64,000 bases of DNA, from contig CAJTBF010000003.1 of the NCBI GenBank assembly GCA_910574195.1, positions 124,001 through 188,000 on the forward strand, in the 5' to 3' direction. Both the position numbers and the translations under genes were made by a program. Below the pieces are notes generated by a model that saw only the letters and a list, made by a program, of their open reading frames with translations, made no database searches and was not told the DNA's origin. Positions 34,836 through 44,180 of this stretch are shown here, in pieces. Within the stretch, counting starts at the first letter, position 1. Every line of letters starts with the position of its first letter. Source of the DNA: Lachnospiraceae bacterium (GTDB taxonomy: Bacteria; Bacillota; Clostridia; Lachnospirales; Lachnospiraceae).

Positions 34836-36545
34836 TTACATCTCCATCAATTCATCTTGCAGTTCTTCCGGAAGAGAAGGAATCTGATAGGCCAACGGTT
34901 TATTATAGAGGCTTTTCGGCTTCAGATAGGTTCGATTTCCCATATCAACATTTATAAGACAATGATCATGACACATCAAAAACTCTGCACAGGTCTTTGC
35001 CTCATTCAATGACACATTCCTTGCCGGTATCCCGTATGCCTGCGCAATCGCGGAAAAATCCGGCGCGCTATATCCACATCCCTCTGTGGTCATAAAATGA
35101 TTACTGTCAAAATACAATTCCTGAAACTGCCGGATCATACCTAACGAATGATTATTCAGTACAATGATTTTTACCGGGATTTTCTCCCTTGCAATGAACT
35201 GCATTTCCTGTATATTCATCTGCACTCCTCCGTCTCCGTTAAAACAAAAAACCGGTTTCCCGGAAGCAATCTGCGCTCCAATTGCCGCAGGCAAAGAATA
35301 TCCCATAGAACCAAGCCCTGCTGAAAATAAAATCCTTACTTTTTTCCGGATATCCATAGCCTGCGGCACCCAGATCTGATTCTGTCCTACATCCGTTGTA
35401 ATCACACTTTCTTCCGGAAGATAAGAGAATAACTCTTTTAAAAATTCTACCGGTTCATTCTGATCGTAAGAATCCAGTTTTTCTTCGATCTTTCTGCAGA
35501 CAGTAAGCCATTCCTGATACTCCCGGGAAAATTCTTTTTCCAGTAATACCGGAAGTATCTCTGCAAGATCGCAGCGATACTGCGTCTCTCCCTCTTTTAT
35601 AGTCAGCTTCAGTTCTTCCTCATCAATATCCAGCCGAATCAATTCTGCTTTCGTAGCAAACCAGGAAACATCGGTTCCGGTTTGTCGATTGTCCAATCTG
35701 GAACCAACACTAATGACCAAATCCGATTTTTCTAACACAATATTCGCCGCACGCTTTCCATACGCTCCAATAAATCCAATGGAATATGGCGCGCAAAAAG
35801 CAAGCAGATCAAATGCCGGAAGACTCGAAACTACGGGGATTCCCCATTTTCCTGCCAGCGCACATACCTCTTTTTCTACATGTGCCGTGTGAATCCCATT
35901 TCCCAGTAATAAAACCGGCCGCCTGGCGCCCCTCATTTTCTTTAGGATCGTTTCTGCCGCGCAGACAAGTTTTTTTTGAGGGGTTCCCTCTTTTCCCGAT
36001 TTAAAACCAACCAATTGCTCCGGAATCACTTCCGCTCTGGTAATATCCATTGGAATATCAAGCAGACAGGGACCTGGTCTTCCTTCTGTCATTTCATAGA
36101 ACGCTTTTTCCAGAGCCTGCCGGATATCCGTCGGATCAGATATCATGCAGGAAAACTTTGTCACTTCATCTATCATGTGAACAATATCTGTTTCCTGAAA
36201 TCCCTTCTGTCGGACAGAATGTGCTCCGCGGGACTCATAGGTATTTACATTTCCGGTAATAAAAAGTACCGGCACGGAATCAAACCATGCGTCACAAATT
36301 CCCGTAATCAGATTCGTAGCTCCCGGACCACTGCTGGTAAATACAGCTACCGGTTCCTGTACCATCTGTGCATACCCAACCGCTTCAAATGCCGCCGCCT
36401 GTTCGTGATATGCCAGATGTACCTGTATCTTGCCCGAACCTGACAGAGATTCCATCAAATAAGTGCTCATTCCTCCCGGATATCCAAAAAGATGTCTTAC
36501 TCCCCGTTCTTCCAGAAAGGAGACTATATAATCACTTACCCTCAT
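34836..36545 (-). CDS. Thiamine-diphosphate-dependent, acetolactate-synthase-like enzyme (YerE-type candidate)
   Basis: 569-residue soluble enzyme of the pyruvate-decarboxylase/acetolactate-synthase family. The start at 36545 has GGAG 9 bases upstream and overlaps rfbG by 14 bases. The conserved Glu that activates the cofactor is E48 in AYHEQAAAFEAVGYA, and the ThDP/Mg motif is GDGG (437-440) ... NN (464-465). The middle domain has SVGSRLDNRQTG. There is no regulatory subunit and no other branched-chain amino acid gene nearby; instead it lies between rfbG and a sugar reductase inside a polysaccharide operon. YerE from Yersinia, an acetolactate-synthase homologue, transfers an acetyl unit from pyruvate to C4 of a CDP-3,6-dideoxy-4-keto sugar. 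The context matches that; the biochemical assignment is inferred. Confidence 0.75.
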   Translation of the reverse strand: MRVSDYIVSFLEERGVRHLFGYPGGMSTYLMESLSGSGKIQVHLAYHEQAAAFEAVGYAQMVQEPVAVFTSSGPGATNLITGICDAWFDSVPVLFITGNVNTYESRGAHSVRQKGFQETDIVHMIDEVTKFSCMISDPTDIRQALEKAFYEMTEGRPGPCLLDIPMDITRAEVIPEQLVGFKSGKEGTPQKKLVCAAETILKKMRGARRPVLLLGNGIHTAHVEKEVCALAGKWGIPVVSSLPAFDLLAFCAPYSIGFIGAYGKRAANIVLEKSDLVISVGSRLDNRQTGTDVSWFATKAELIRLDIDEEELKLTIKEGETQYRCDLAEILPVLLEKEFSREYQEWLTVCRKIEEKLDSYDQNEPVEFLKELFSYLPEESVITTDVGQNQIWVPQAMDIRKKVRILFSAGLGSMGYSLPAAIGAQIASGKPVFCFNGDGGVQMNIQEMQFIAREKIPVKIIVLNNHSLGMIRQFQELYFDSNHFMTTEGCGYSAPDFSAIAQAYGIPARNVSLNEAKTCAEFLMCHDHCLINVDMGNRTYLKPKSLYNKPLAYQIPSLPEELQDELMEM

Positions 36546-37608
36546 TCTTCTCTTCTCCTTCCAGAAATGCAGCAATTTCAAAATCCATCTCCGCCGGAAC
36601 ATCTCCGCCATGCAGCCAGATTTTATAAAAGCGGCATGTCATTTCCATACATTTTTCCATATGCCAATAAGGCCTCCATCCAAATCTTTCTTTGATCCTA
36701 CTGCAGTCCAACCGAAGAAATCTTGCTTCATGCGGAGCCGATTCTTCCGTTTGACTTTCCCACTTCGCCTCTTCTCCCCAATATTTACAAAACATTTCCG
36801 CCAATGCGCCTGTTGTGATGCAATCACATTCATCCGGCCCCACATTGTAATATCCCGCATAACGTGAATCCTCATATTGTTTCTGCGCGATTAACAGATA
36901 CATCGTTAAGGGCTCCAGTACATGCTGATAAGGCCTCACAGAATACCGATTTCGAACGCCGATCTTCCTTTGATCTTTGACCGCCCTGACACAATCCGGT
37001 ATGATTCGATCCGTCGCGAAGTCGCCGCCGCCGATTACATTTCCGGCACGCGCCGTCGAAATCGCTGCCTGGCTTTCCGCAAAAAAGCTGCTTTTATAAC
37101 TATGCGTCACAAGTTCGGAACAGGATTTTGAATTCGAATAGGGATCATATCCGTCCAGTTCTTCCTCTTCCCGATATCCCCATTCCCATTCTCTGTTTCG
37201 GTACACTTTATCTGTCGTCACATTCAAAAAGGACCTGACACTCTTACTTTTCCGGATGCATTCCAGGATATTCACGGTCCCCATCACATTGGTTTCATAA
37301 GTATAACGAGGATCCTTATAACTGTCTCTGACAATAGGCTGTGCTGCCAGATGCAGTACAATTTCCGGCCTTGCCTGTTCAAATGCCTGCTCCAATTTTT
37401 CAAAATCCCGAATATCTCCAAATATATTGTGTACAGTATGCTCTAGCCCGGCTAATTCAAACAAGTTCGGTTTTGTCGGCGGATGCAGAGCGTATCCTGT
37501 CACTTCCGCTCCGGTATTTACAAGCATCCTGCATAACCAGGAACCTTTAAATCCGGTATGCCCTGTTATAAATACTCTTTTCCCTTTATAAAATTCTCTG
37601 TCAAACAT
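36532..37608 (-). CDS. rfbG: CDP-glucose 4,6-dehydratase
   Basis: NAD-dependent dehydratase giving CDP-4-keto-6-deoxy-D-glucose, the common precursor of CDP-linked 3,6-dideoxyhexoses. 358 residues from the ATG at 37608 (AGGAG 7 bases upstream). The family hallmark N-terminus FYKGKRVFITGHTGFKGSW is intact, followed by HLAAQPIVRDSY, VTTDKVYRNREWEWGYREEEEL, the catalytic Tyr in YDPYSNSKSCSELV, and RAGNVIGGGDF. It overlaps the start of the thiamine enzyme gene and follows rfbF closely. Confidence 0.95.
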   Translation of the reverse strand: MFDREFYKGKRVFITGHTGFKGSWLCRMLVNTGAEVTGYALHPPTKPNLFELAGLEHTVHNIFGDIRDFEKLEQAFEQARPEIVLHLAAQPIVRDSYKDPRYTYETNVMGTVNILECIRKSKSVRSFLNVTTDKVYRNREWEWGYREEEELDGYDPYSNSKSCSELVTHSYKSSFFAESQAAISTARAGNVIGGGDFATDRIIPDCVRAVKDQRKIGVRNRYSVRPYQHVLEPLTMYLLIAQKQYEDSRYAGYYNVGPDECDCITTGALAEMFCKYWGEEAKWESQTEESAPHEARFLRLDCSRIKERFGWRPYWHMEKCMEMTCRFYKIWLHGGDVPAEMDFEIAAFLEGEEKNEGK

Positions 37609-37628
37609 TTCCTGCTCCTGTCTGCGAT

Positions 37629-38411
37629 TTACTTGTTCCATTTCATCCACGGGGCGTTCCCTGCTGCAATAAACTGTTCCAGCATATCCATTTCCCGCTT
37701 ACTGTCCATACACTGCCAGAAACCTTTATGCATATAGGACATCAATTCCCCCTGTGCCGCCAGTTTTTCCAGTGGTTCCTGTTCAAACACAGTCTGATCA
37801 TCTTTGATATAGTCAAAAATTTCCGGATTCAACACCATGTATCCCGCATTGATCGGGGAACCATCCGCATTTTTTTTCTCCCGGAAAGATTTTACCGCGT
37901 TATTCCCGCCAATATTTAAAACGCCCTTTTGCTGTTCCAGCAATACTGCCGTCAATGTTGCAATTTTCCCATGTTTTTGATGAAATTTCAGCAGTTCGGA
38001 AATGTTTACGTCACACACACCGTCTCCATACGTCATCATAAAAGACTCTCCGCCTATATAGGGCTGAATTCGTTTTATCCTTCCTCCCGTCATTGTATGC
38101 AGCCCGGTATCCACCACTGTCACCTTCCATGGTTCGCAATTATAGTTGTGTATCACCTGCTCGTTTTTTCCGTCTGTAAAATCAAATGTAACATCGCTGT
38201 TTTGAAGAAAGTAATTTGCAAACCATTCTTTGATCATATGCTGCTTATATCCCGCGCAAATCACAAACTCGCGAAAACCATAATAGGAATACTCCTTCAT
38301 AATATGCCAGAGTATCGGTTTTCCTCCAATCTCGACCATTGGTTTCGGTCTGAACTGCGACTCCTCTGAAATACGTGTTCCAAATCCACCTGCTAAAATG
38401 ACTACTTTCAT
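37629..38411 (-). CDS. rfbF: Glucose-1-phosphate cytidylyltransferase
   Basis: Forms CDP-glucose from CTP and glucose-1-phosphate, committing carbon to CDP-dideoxy sugars. 260 residues from ATG 38411, preceded by AAGGAG. The N-terminal signature is VVILAGGFGTRISEESQFRPKPM, followed by IGGKPILWHIMKEYSYYG, the Asp-bearing MMTYGDGVCDVNI and GSPINAGYMVLNPEIF, all diagnostic for RfbF rather than RfbA/GalU. The gene begins 1 base after the flippase stop codon and ends 20 bases before the rfbG start. Confidence 0.95.
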   Translation of the reverse strand: MKVVILAGGFGTRISEESQFRPKPMVEIGGKPILWHIMKEYSYYGFREFVICAGYKQHMIKEWFANYFLQNSDVTFDFTDGKNEQVIHNYNCEPWKVTVVDTGLHTMTGGRIKRIQPYIGGESFMMTYGDGVCDVNISELLKFHQKHGKIATLTAVLLEQQKGVLNIGGNNAVKSFREKKNADGSPINAGYMVLNPEIFDYIKDDQTVFEQEPLEKLAAQGELMSYMHKGFWQCMDSKREMDMLEQFIAAGNAPWMKWNK

Positions 38412-38412
38412 A

Positions 38413-39759
38413 TCAGATTTTCTCCTTGGCACCATGCCATAATCGTCTATATTTTCTCCACAGATAAACCCCATATGGTACAATCACAACATAATCCAGC
38501 AACATTCCCAGAAAGATGAAATCAATCTCTGCGGTATATGCCAGCAAAACCGTAATGCAGGAACTGATCACACCAGAACAGACCGACAACACCATAAAAG
38601 GTTCCCGTTTATGCGCACGCAGGTAAACCGCAAGCGCATTGATCACCATACTGCCCAGGTACGCCGTGCTCAAAATCAACACGGCTGTTTTCGAAAGCAT
38701 TCGCATCCATAAGATAGACTCCAACACCGGAATATTCCCCAAAACAAACACTGCCATAATTCCCATTCCATAAGTTACAGCAGAATACGAAAGATTCCTC
38801 TTTAAAGTGCGATCCATCCCCGCCCAGTCTTTCTTTTCCTCCAGCATATTCATCCTGGGAGTTGCAAGCACAATCCACACATTTGCGACCGAATACACCG
38901 CCTGAATAATGGAAAGACAATATCCTACTTTTCCGGCGGCAATAGAACCAAACCTTGCAAATGTCAGGGGATTGTAAATCTGTGTGATAAAATATCCGCT
39001 GATCCAGCTCACCGCATATCTGCCCAAAAGCGGCAAAAACTCATCGATCCATCGAACTTCCACAGTAAGTGGGCACGTTCGCAACTGACGCAGCGCTTTC
39101 TGAAACTTCCGGTTCAACATCACGTATACAATCCCTGCTTTTACCAACAGCGGAATTCCCAGCGCATACAATCCCATTCCCGCCGCCAGAAGAAGAATCG
39201 TAACAATGCAGTAAATTCCTCCTGCCACAGTTCTGATCTTCTGTGTAATTGCAAACTGATTACAACCTTCGAAAAATGCCAGTTCTATTTCAGCGGCAAA
39301 ATTTAAAATCGTACTTCCCACATACAGCGCCCATTGTATTTTCCACGAAACTCCTTCCGTATAACCGGAAAACATAACAAAACCAATCGTAAAAATCACA
39401 CCGGACGCAATGGCTAAAATCATCCCTACCCAACGAATTACAAAACGGAATAAGGAAGCCAGCCGCTCTATTCTTTCAGAAGATCCCAAAAATATTTTCT
39501 TCCCCTTATCGTATGTCAGGAACGCACACTCATGCGCCACATACTGCGTCATAATCGCTGTGAATCCCAGATCCGCATAATTCGTCAATGCTGCGATACT
39601 CCCAAACGTATACCAGTACCCCTGCACATCCTCCTGCAAAAATATCGGGATAAACACCACGATCACCGGATTCAGGAAAATCTTTACAATATAATTTAAA
39701 AATGTGAAAAACACATCCGGATCTTTTAAAGAACAAATAAAACGTTTTACCGCATTCAT
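38413..39759 (-). CDS. Polysaccharide flippase (Wzx-like)
   Basis: Integral membrane protein of 448 residues with about 12 hydrophobic helices, of the MATE/Wzx-type polysaccharide exporter superfamily. Early helices contain YADLGFTAIMTQYVAHECA, and the linker ATPRMNMLEEKKDWAGMDR is typical of loop sequences in this family. It would flip the undecaprenyl-PP-linked repeat unit to the outer face for polymerisation by the Wzy-like protein in the same operon. The ATG overlaps the GT2 stop codon (ATGA). Wzx proteins are too divergent to name the substrate. Confidence 0.85.
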   Translation of the reverse strand: MNAVKRFICSLKDPDVFFTFLNYIVKIFLNPVIVVFIPIFLQEDVQGYWYTFGSIAALTNYADLGFTAIMTQYVAHECAFLTYDKGKKIFLGSSERIERLASLFRFVIRWVGMILAIASGVIFTIGFVMFSGYTEGVSWKIQWALYVGSTILNFAAEIELAFFEGCNQFAITQKIRTVAGGIYCIVTILLLAAGMGLYALGIPLLVKAGIVYVMLNRKFQKALRQLRTCPLTVEVRWIDEFLPLLGRYAVSWISGYFITQIYNPLTFARFGSIAAGKVGYCLSIIQAVYSVANVWIVLATPRMNMLEEKKDWAGMDRTLKRNLSYSAVTYGMGIMAVFVLGNIPVLESILWMRMLSKTAVLILSTAYLGSMVINALAVYLRAHKREPFMVLSVCSGVISSCITVLLAYTAEIDFIFLGMLLDYVVIVPYGVYLWRKYRRLWHGAKEKI

Positions 39760-40832
39760 GATGAATTCCTCTCACAATGCATGACAATCTCCGGCACCGC
39801 CCCCTCTTCAGACGGGTAACGCCTGATTTCTCTTCCTCTCTTCCATCTGCGGTATCCGGAACGCAGAAACAGATACACTGCGAGAATCGGGGAGGCTATG
39901 GTAATAAATATAGTGGTTACCGGCAACAATTTCAGCATATTCCCATAGCTTTGTCTACCCAACGGATCTCCCTTGCATATCAGAAGAAACATCCCAAACC
40001 ACAGAAAAAGTGACGCATGACACATGCGGTAACGCACTAGGGCTTTCATCTCTCTGTAACTGTATCCCCAACCGGCCGTCAACAATAAAGCCTCATTATA
40101 AAACTGGTATGTCACCTGGTCTCTCTGCTTTTTCCATGTGATTTCCCCTCCGGCCAATATACATGGATCTGTAATAATATACGCTCCACCATGCGCCGCC
40201 GATTCAAATGCAAACGTCAACTGGTTGCACATGTTATCCTTTGGGTAATGTTTCAATACTTTCTCCACCGAAGATCTCAGATATATATTCGATGTAGAGA
40301 ACAGGATCCCACCATCGATCTTCTTATGCATGCGGATAATTTTCCTTTTTCCCGCCGCAAAATATCCCCCTCTGCCATGATATCTGCGAACAAACGCCAT
40401 TTTGGCTGTTTCTTCTTCCGCCGGCCCGGCTAAAAGCGCTTCATTTAAAAAAATCCATGCTGTATCCGGATATTCATGCAATACGTTTAACACTCGTTCT
40501 ATGACTCCCGGCAAAATCAGGTCATCATCGCCAATCACCCAGACATATTTTCCGGACGCCGCAAGCAATGCTTTTATAATATTGGGATTTGCACCAATGT
40601 TATGCTCATTGATAAGAACGCATATCTGATGTAACTTCGCCATTTGTAATGCATAATGACTCATCTCTTCCCTGCCGTCGCCACTGGGATTTACAGATAC
40701 CACAATTTCTACTCTATTTTTTCCCTCAAGTTCTTCCACCTGCTTCACGGCCGCCTCAAAATTTTTCCGAAAAACCTGAAATCGATTATACGTGGGAAAG
40801 CAAATACTGATCACTGGTCCTTGTTCCCGCAT
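39756..40832 (-). CDS. Glycosyltransferase family 2
   Basis: GT-A type transferase, 358 residues. The N-terminal strand and loop SICFPTYNRFQVFRKNFEAAV bind the nucleotide sugar, and the metal-binding acidic motif is WVIGDDDLILPGV. One or two hydrophobic segments in the last 100 residues (HASLFLWFGMFLLI; TIFITIASPILAVYLFL) suggest membrane association. The start overlaps the Wzy-like gene by 22 bases and its stop overlaps the flippase start. It adds one sugar of the repeat unit; donor and linkage are unknown. Confidence 0.88.
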   Translation of the reverse strand: MREQGPVISICFPTYNRFQVFRKNFEAAVKQVEELEGKNRVEIVVSVNPSGDGREEMSHYALQMAKLHQICVLINEHNIGANPNIIKALLAASGKYVWVIGDDDLILPGVIERVLNVLHEYPDTAWIFLNEALLAGPAEEETAKMAFVRRYHGRGGYFAAGKRKIIRMHKKIDGGILFSTSNIYLRSSVEKVLKHYPKDNMCNQLTFAFESAAHGGAYIITDPCILAGGEITWKKQRDQVTYQFYNEALLLTAGWGYSYREMKALVRYRMCHASLFLWFGMFLLICKGDPLGRQSYGNMLKLLPVTTIFITIASPILAVYLFLRSGYRRWKRGREIRRYPSEEGAVPEIVMHCERNSS

Positions 40833-42124
40833 ATTTCCCTCACTTTCCTGTCATTCGCCGGGACACTCTCCCTTTTTTTTCCGATAAAAAGAATCAGGTA
40901 CATTAATACCGGATATGTTAATAGATAAAAAGTCCATGTAGAAAGAGCGAATCCTGACATAATTACGGTAAACCATAAGAAAATTTCTTCCATACCGGCA
41001 CATTTCCAAATACAATAAAACAACCATAAATAAAACAAAATGACAATCAGCAGTGCAATCACTCCGCCATTATGCAAAATAATAATCGGCGCACTATCCG
41101 CCAATATCTCTCCTTTGACTGCCAGCGGCCCTACCCCTATAATCGGATGTTTCCGAATGATTTCGTAAATAGGCAGCAGGATCCCTGTTTTGGAACTGTA
41201 TCTTGTCGCAAATGCTTTAAGAGGATTGTGCAAAAATGAGAAATAATATGCTACCACTTGACTTCTTTCATATAAAAAACTATGAATGGACTCATACTGA
41301 ATCATTACCAGCAGTATCACAGATACGACTGTCACAAACAGAATGAGTACGCGTTTGTCGCGAAGATACTTTATCTGGGACAACAGCCAGAGTAATAACA
41401 ATAGTGGAAATCCCAGAACAAATGTTTTTGACATCGAACCTGCGCCACATAAAAATCCACACAACAGATACGGCCAAACTTTTTTGTTCTTTCCAAAAGC
41501 CGGGAAATAATATGCTATTACAAACAACGAAAAAATAGCCAGATATGCCGGATGCGTATAAATACCAAGCAGGCGGCTGTACACACCGTCCCGCATAGAA
41601 TCAATCTGGTTGATAGAATTATCATCATAAAAAAAACGCTGGATTACATTGACCATCAGAGACGGAAAAAGCAACTGGACACATATAACAACCGTATTTA
41701 CAATTAAAGTGATATTCAATGCTTTTCCAAAATGCTGTTTCCATAATTCTCTGGATTCTTCCTGCAAAAGAATCCCCAGTTCCAGCGCAAGAACCAGAAA
41801 CTTCCCGTCACCAATCACTGCGCCTAATATCCCGCCGCTGTTCCCATTGATTCCCCACGCCAAAATATAAATCAGCATTAGTGCTCCCATAAACATGACA
41901 TAACGTAATAATTGGGTACTGATTTTTAATTCCGAACGATTTCTTATAATCAGGAACAAGAAAAAAACAATCCAAAAATAAGTGGCACTTATTCTCACAT
42001 TTCCAATTGCAACAGTAGGTACAATAAATAGCGTCAGAAGTAAAAGTACACTTGTACTTTTGTTATCTTTACGATTCACCCAAATCATTCTCATCCAAAC
42101 AGCCAGTAAAATGACAGACTCCAC
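40811..42124 (-). CDS. O-antigen/capsule polymerase (Wzy-like)
   Basis: 437 residues, about 10-12 transmembrane helices and a large extracytoplasmic loop with LLGIYTHPAYLAIFSL and later HPIIGVGPLAVKGEILAD, features of the Wzy/WaaL O-antigen ligase superfamily (PF04932-like block PIIGVGP). Starts at GTG 42124 with GAGGTGA 7 bases upstream. It is in the same operon as the flippase and glycosyltransferases, so polymerisation of flipped repeat units is the likely role. The 118-base gap to the next gene upstream (42125-42242) holds nothing recognised. Confidence 0.85.
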   Translation of the reverse strand: MESVILLAVWMRMIWVNRKDNKSTSVLLLLTLFIVPTVAIGNVRISATYFWIVFFLFLIIRNRSELKISTQLLRYVMFMGALMLIYILAWGINGNSGGILGAVIGDGKFLVLALELGILLQEESRELWKQHFGKALNITLIVNTVVICVQLLFPSLMVNVIQRFFYDDNSINQIDSMRDGVYSRLLGIYTHPAYLAIFSLFVIAYYFPAFGKNKKVWPYLLCGFLCGAGSMSKTFVLGFPLLLLLWLLSQIKYLRDKRVLILFVTVVSVILLVMIQYESIHSFLYERSQVVAYYFSFLHNPLKAFATRYSSKTGILLPIYEIIRKHPIIGVGPLAVKGEILADSAPIIILHNGGVIALLIVILFYLWLFYCIWKCAGMEEIFLWFTVIMSGFALSTWTFYLLTYPVLMYLILFIGKKRESVPANDRKVREICGNKDQ

Positions 42125-42242
42125 GTCTTCACCTCGATCTTACTTTTTTAATTCTTACTTCCATTCTAATATCTTTTGTGCCGCTTTTTATAAACATCCG
42201 CACTGTACTCTCCAAGGACTGTTTATAGACTTCTTTCTCTTC

Positions 42243-43292
42243 TCACCTGTTCACAATCTGGAGCATTTTCTCAATCCCCGCCTCCGGAGCATACTTCCTG
42301 GATGCCAGCAGACAATTAATTTTCATTGCTTTCAACTTATCTGTATCCTGCAGCATCCCACATAATTTTTCATAAAAATCTTCCGGATCTCCCAATACAA
42401 AACCGATTCCTGTTATCCCCTCTTCAACCACATCATGAAAGCTGTTCCATCTCGAAGCAAGAACCGGCACCCCCGCAAAATAGCTGTCCACAATCGAACC
42501 AGGAATTCCTTCCGTCGCATATTGTGTTGGAAAAACCTGGATATCATATTTTTTTAAAGTGTAAATACTCTCGCTCGGATGAATCTTTCCACAATATCGT
42601 ATCTCATCTGAAAATGTATTCTGTAATGCTATGAATTCCTCCTGATAAGAGGCAATAACCGGGCCGTAAATATCCAGTACACACATCTTTTTCCCCTGTT
42701 CCCTGTTCACACGCTTCACGACCTTTACCGCATCTTCTATCCCCTTTTCTTTTATCACTCTGGAAAAGAAGCATAATTTCACAGGATTTCCCACTTCGCA
42801 CACTTCTTCTTCCCTTACTGCCTGCAGACGTTTGAAATTTTCAAGTTGATATACGTTGGAAAATCCCATTTTTTCTAATTCTGTTTTCATGAAATTTGTC
42901 TCTACAAAAATGCAATCAAACTGCAAAAGCGCCTTTCTCAGTTTTTTATTCTGCTCCGCCAGACATGGCAGCCATCCGCCTATCACACTGTAATGAATCT
43001 TTGTATGAGTCGCACGCCGCAGTAATACAAGCAACGGCGCCAAAACACGAATTCCGTTTTGTGCCGGAAAAATAATAACCTGGCTGCATGAAAACATCAT
43101 TCTCAGAATTTGAATAAAAAAAGACGTGGGATTTTTCCGGCACATTGTACTTTCTAAAATCCGAATTCGATTTTCAGGAATTTTGTCTTTCAACGCCAAA
43201 TAGAACTCCCTGGTTTTTACAGATTGTCCTCCCGTAGTTTTTTCTTCAAAATCAAATGCACCGCAGATTCCAAAGTCAAATTTTTTCTTCAT
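42243..43292 (-). CDS. Glycosyltransferase family 4
   Basis: GT-B type retaining transferase, 349 residues. The glycine-rich acceptor-side loop is EEKTTGGQSVKTREFYLAL; the C-terminal donor domain has VKLCFFSRVIKEKGIEDAV, the KYDIQVFPTQYATEGIPGSI block with the conserved Glu of the E-x7-E motif, and FAGVPVLASRWNSFHDVVEEG. It is 4 bases from the end of the fucosyltransferase gene. The sugar added cannot be told from sequence. Confidence 0.9.
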   Translation of the reverse strand: MKKKFDFGICGAFDFEEKTTGGQSVKTREFYLALKDKIPENRIRILESTMCRKNPTSFFIQILRMMFSCSQVIIFPAQNGIRVLAPLLVLLRRATHTKIHYSVIGGWLPCLAEQNKKLRKALLQFDCIFVETNFMKTELEKMGFSNVYQLENFKRLQAVREEEVCEVGNPVKLCFFSRVIKEKGIEDAVKVVKRVNREQGKKMCVLDIYGPVIASYQEEFIALQNTFSDEIRYCGKIHPSESIYTLKKYDIQVFPTQYATEGIPGSIVDSYFAGVPVLASRWNSFHDVVEEGITGIGFVLGDPEDFYEKLCGMLQDTDKLKAMKINCLLASRKYAPEAGIEKMLQIVNR

Positions 43293-43296
43293 CTCC

Positions 43297-44172
43297 TCAC
43301 ATCCTTATCCAGTGTTCGGGAACTATGTCGATCGGGCGATCGTCAAAAAACCACTTTTCCGGTACAATCACTATTTTTTTTTCGTCGTCATTCATTCTTG
43401 CCGCCCACCAATGGTAACTACTGTTCACACAAATAGAATATTGACACGCCGACATCAGCAGAAATTCATCAAAATCGTCGATAATATCTTCTTTCTCCCG
43501 ATAGACCACTCTTCGGCCCTCAAAATTCATATTGGATTTCACCCATTCTATGTCATTCGAAAAAATATAAAAAACCGGATTTTCCACATGTGTCTCCATA
43601 TATTTCATCGTTCTGTCATAATATTCCTGCTGAAAGCATCCATAATGTGACGACTCTTCCGTATAATCTCCTCTGCGAATTCCTACAAAAACCGAATTTT
43701 GTTGTTTGATCATTTCTATCTGTTTCTCTGTTTCCAAATGAAGAGAAGCATTCGGTACAAACTCTTTTTGTACAATCGGCCAGACCTGATCTACATATCT
43801 CCACGACTGCCAGTATCCGTCAAAATACTGATGGTCCAATATTTTCCCAGGCTCCCGATATGCTCTGTTTCTTTCAAAATAGTATCGCCGGTTGCACATA
43901 ATTTCCGCCAAAAGTTTCACTTTATAGGATTTGGAGAATGGATTTCCTGTATGATCAAATTTGCAGATTTTTCTGATCTCATCGTCGGTCGCCTTCTCCA
44001 GGGATAACCGAAATTTCAAAATCCTTGGAGTACGGATCCGATCCCTTCCCAGAGCATCAAAGGAAGAAAAGTCCATTTTTACTTCCTCTCCCGTTTCCTG
44101 CTGAACCAGTTTTGCAAATGCATATTGAAACATTTGATTTCCCAGTCCGCCTTTCATTTTCACAATTCTCAT
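43297..44172 (-). CDS. Alpha-1,2-fucosyltransferase-like glycosyltransferase, family 11
   Basis: 291 residues from ATG 44172 (GGAG 4-5 bases upstream). GT11 landmarks are complete: KGGLGNQMFQYAFAKLVQ at the N-terminus, the donor-binding FVGIRRGDY (HxRRxDY class), and VNSSYHWWAARMN near the C-terminus. GT11 enzymes use GDP-L-fucose, which Gmd and Fcl of the same operon can make, typically forming alpha-1,2 linkages to galactose. Some GT11 members use other GDP-deoxy sugars such as GDP-colitose; this matters because of the neighbouring 3-dehydratase. Confidence 0.93.
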   Translation of the reverse strand: MRIVKMKGGLGNQMFQYAFAKLVQQETGEEVKMDFSSFDALGRDRIRTPRILKFRLSLEKATDDEIRKICKFDHTGNPFSKSYKVKLLAEIMCNRRYYFERNRAYREPGKILDHQYFDGYWQSWRYVDQVWPIVQKEFVPNASLHLETEKQIEMIKQQNSVFVGIRRGDYTEESSHYGCFQQEYYDRTMKYMETHVENPVFYIFSNDIEWVKSNMNFEGRRVVYREKEDIIDDFDEFLLMSACQYSICVNSSYHWWAARMNDDEKKIVIVPEKWFFDDRPIDIVPEHWIRM

Positions 44173-44180
44173 TGTATCTC

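Noticed and set aside
34836-36545. Ordinary acetolactate synthase for branched-chain amino acids
   Set aside because: No IlvN subunit or ilv/leu genes are near, and the gene overlaps rfbG within a sugar operon; not excluded, but less likely.
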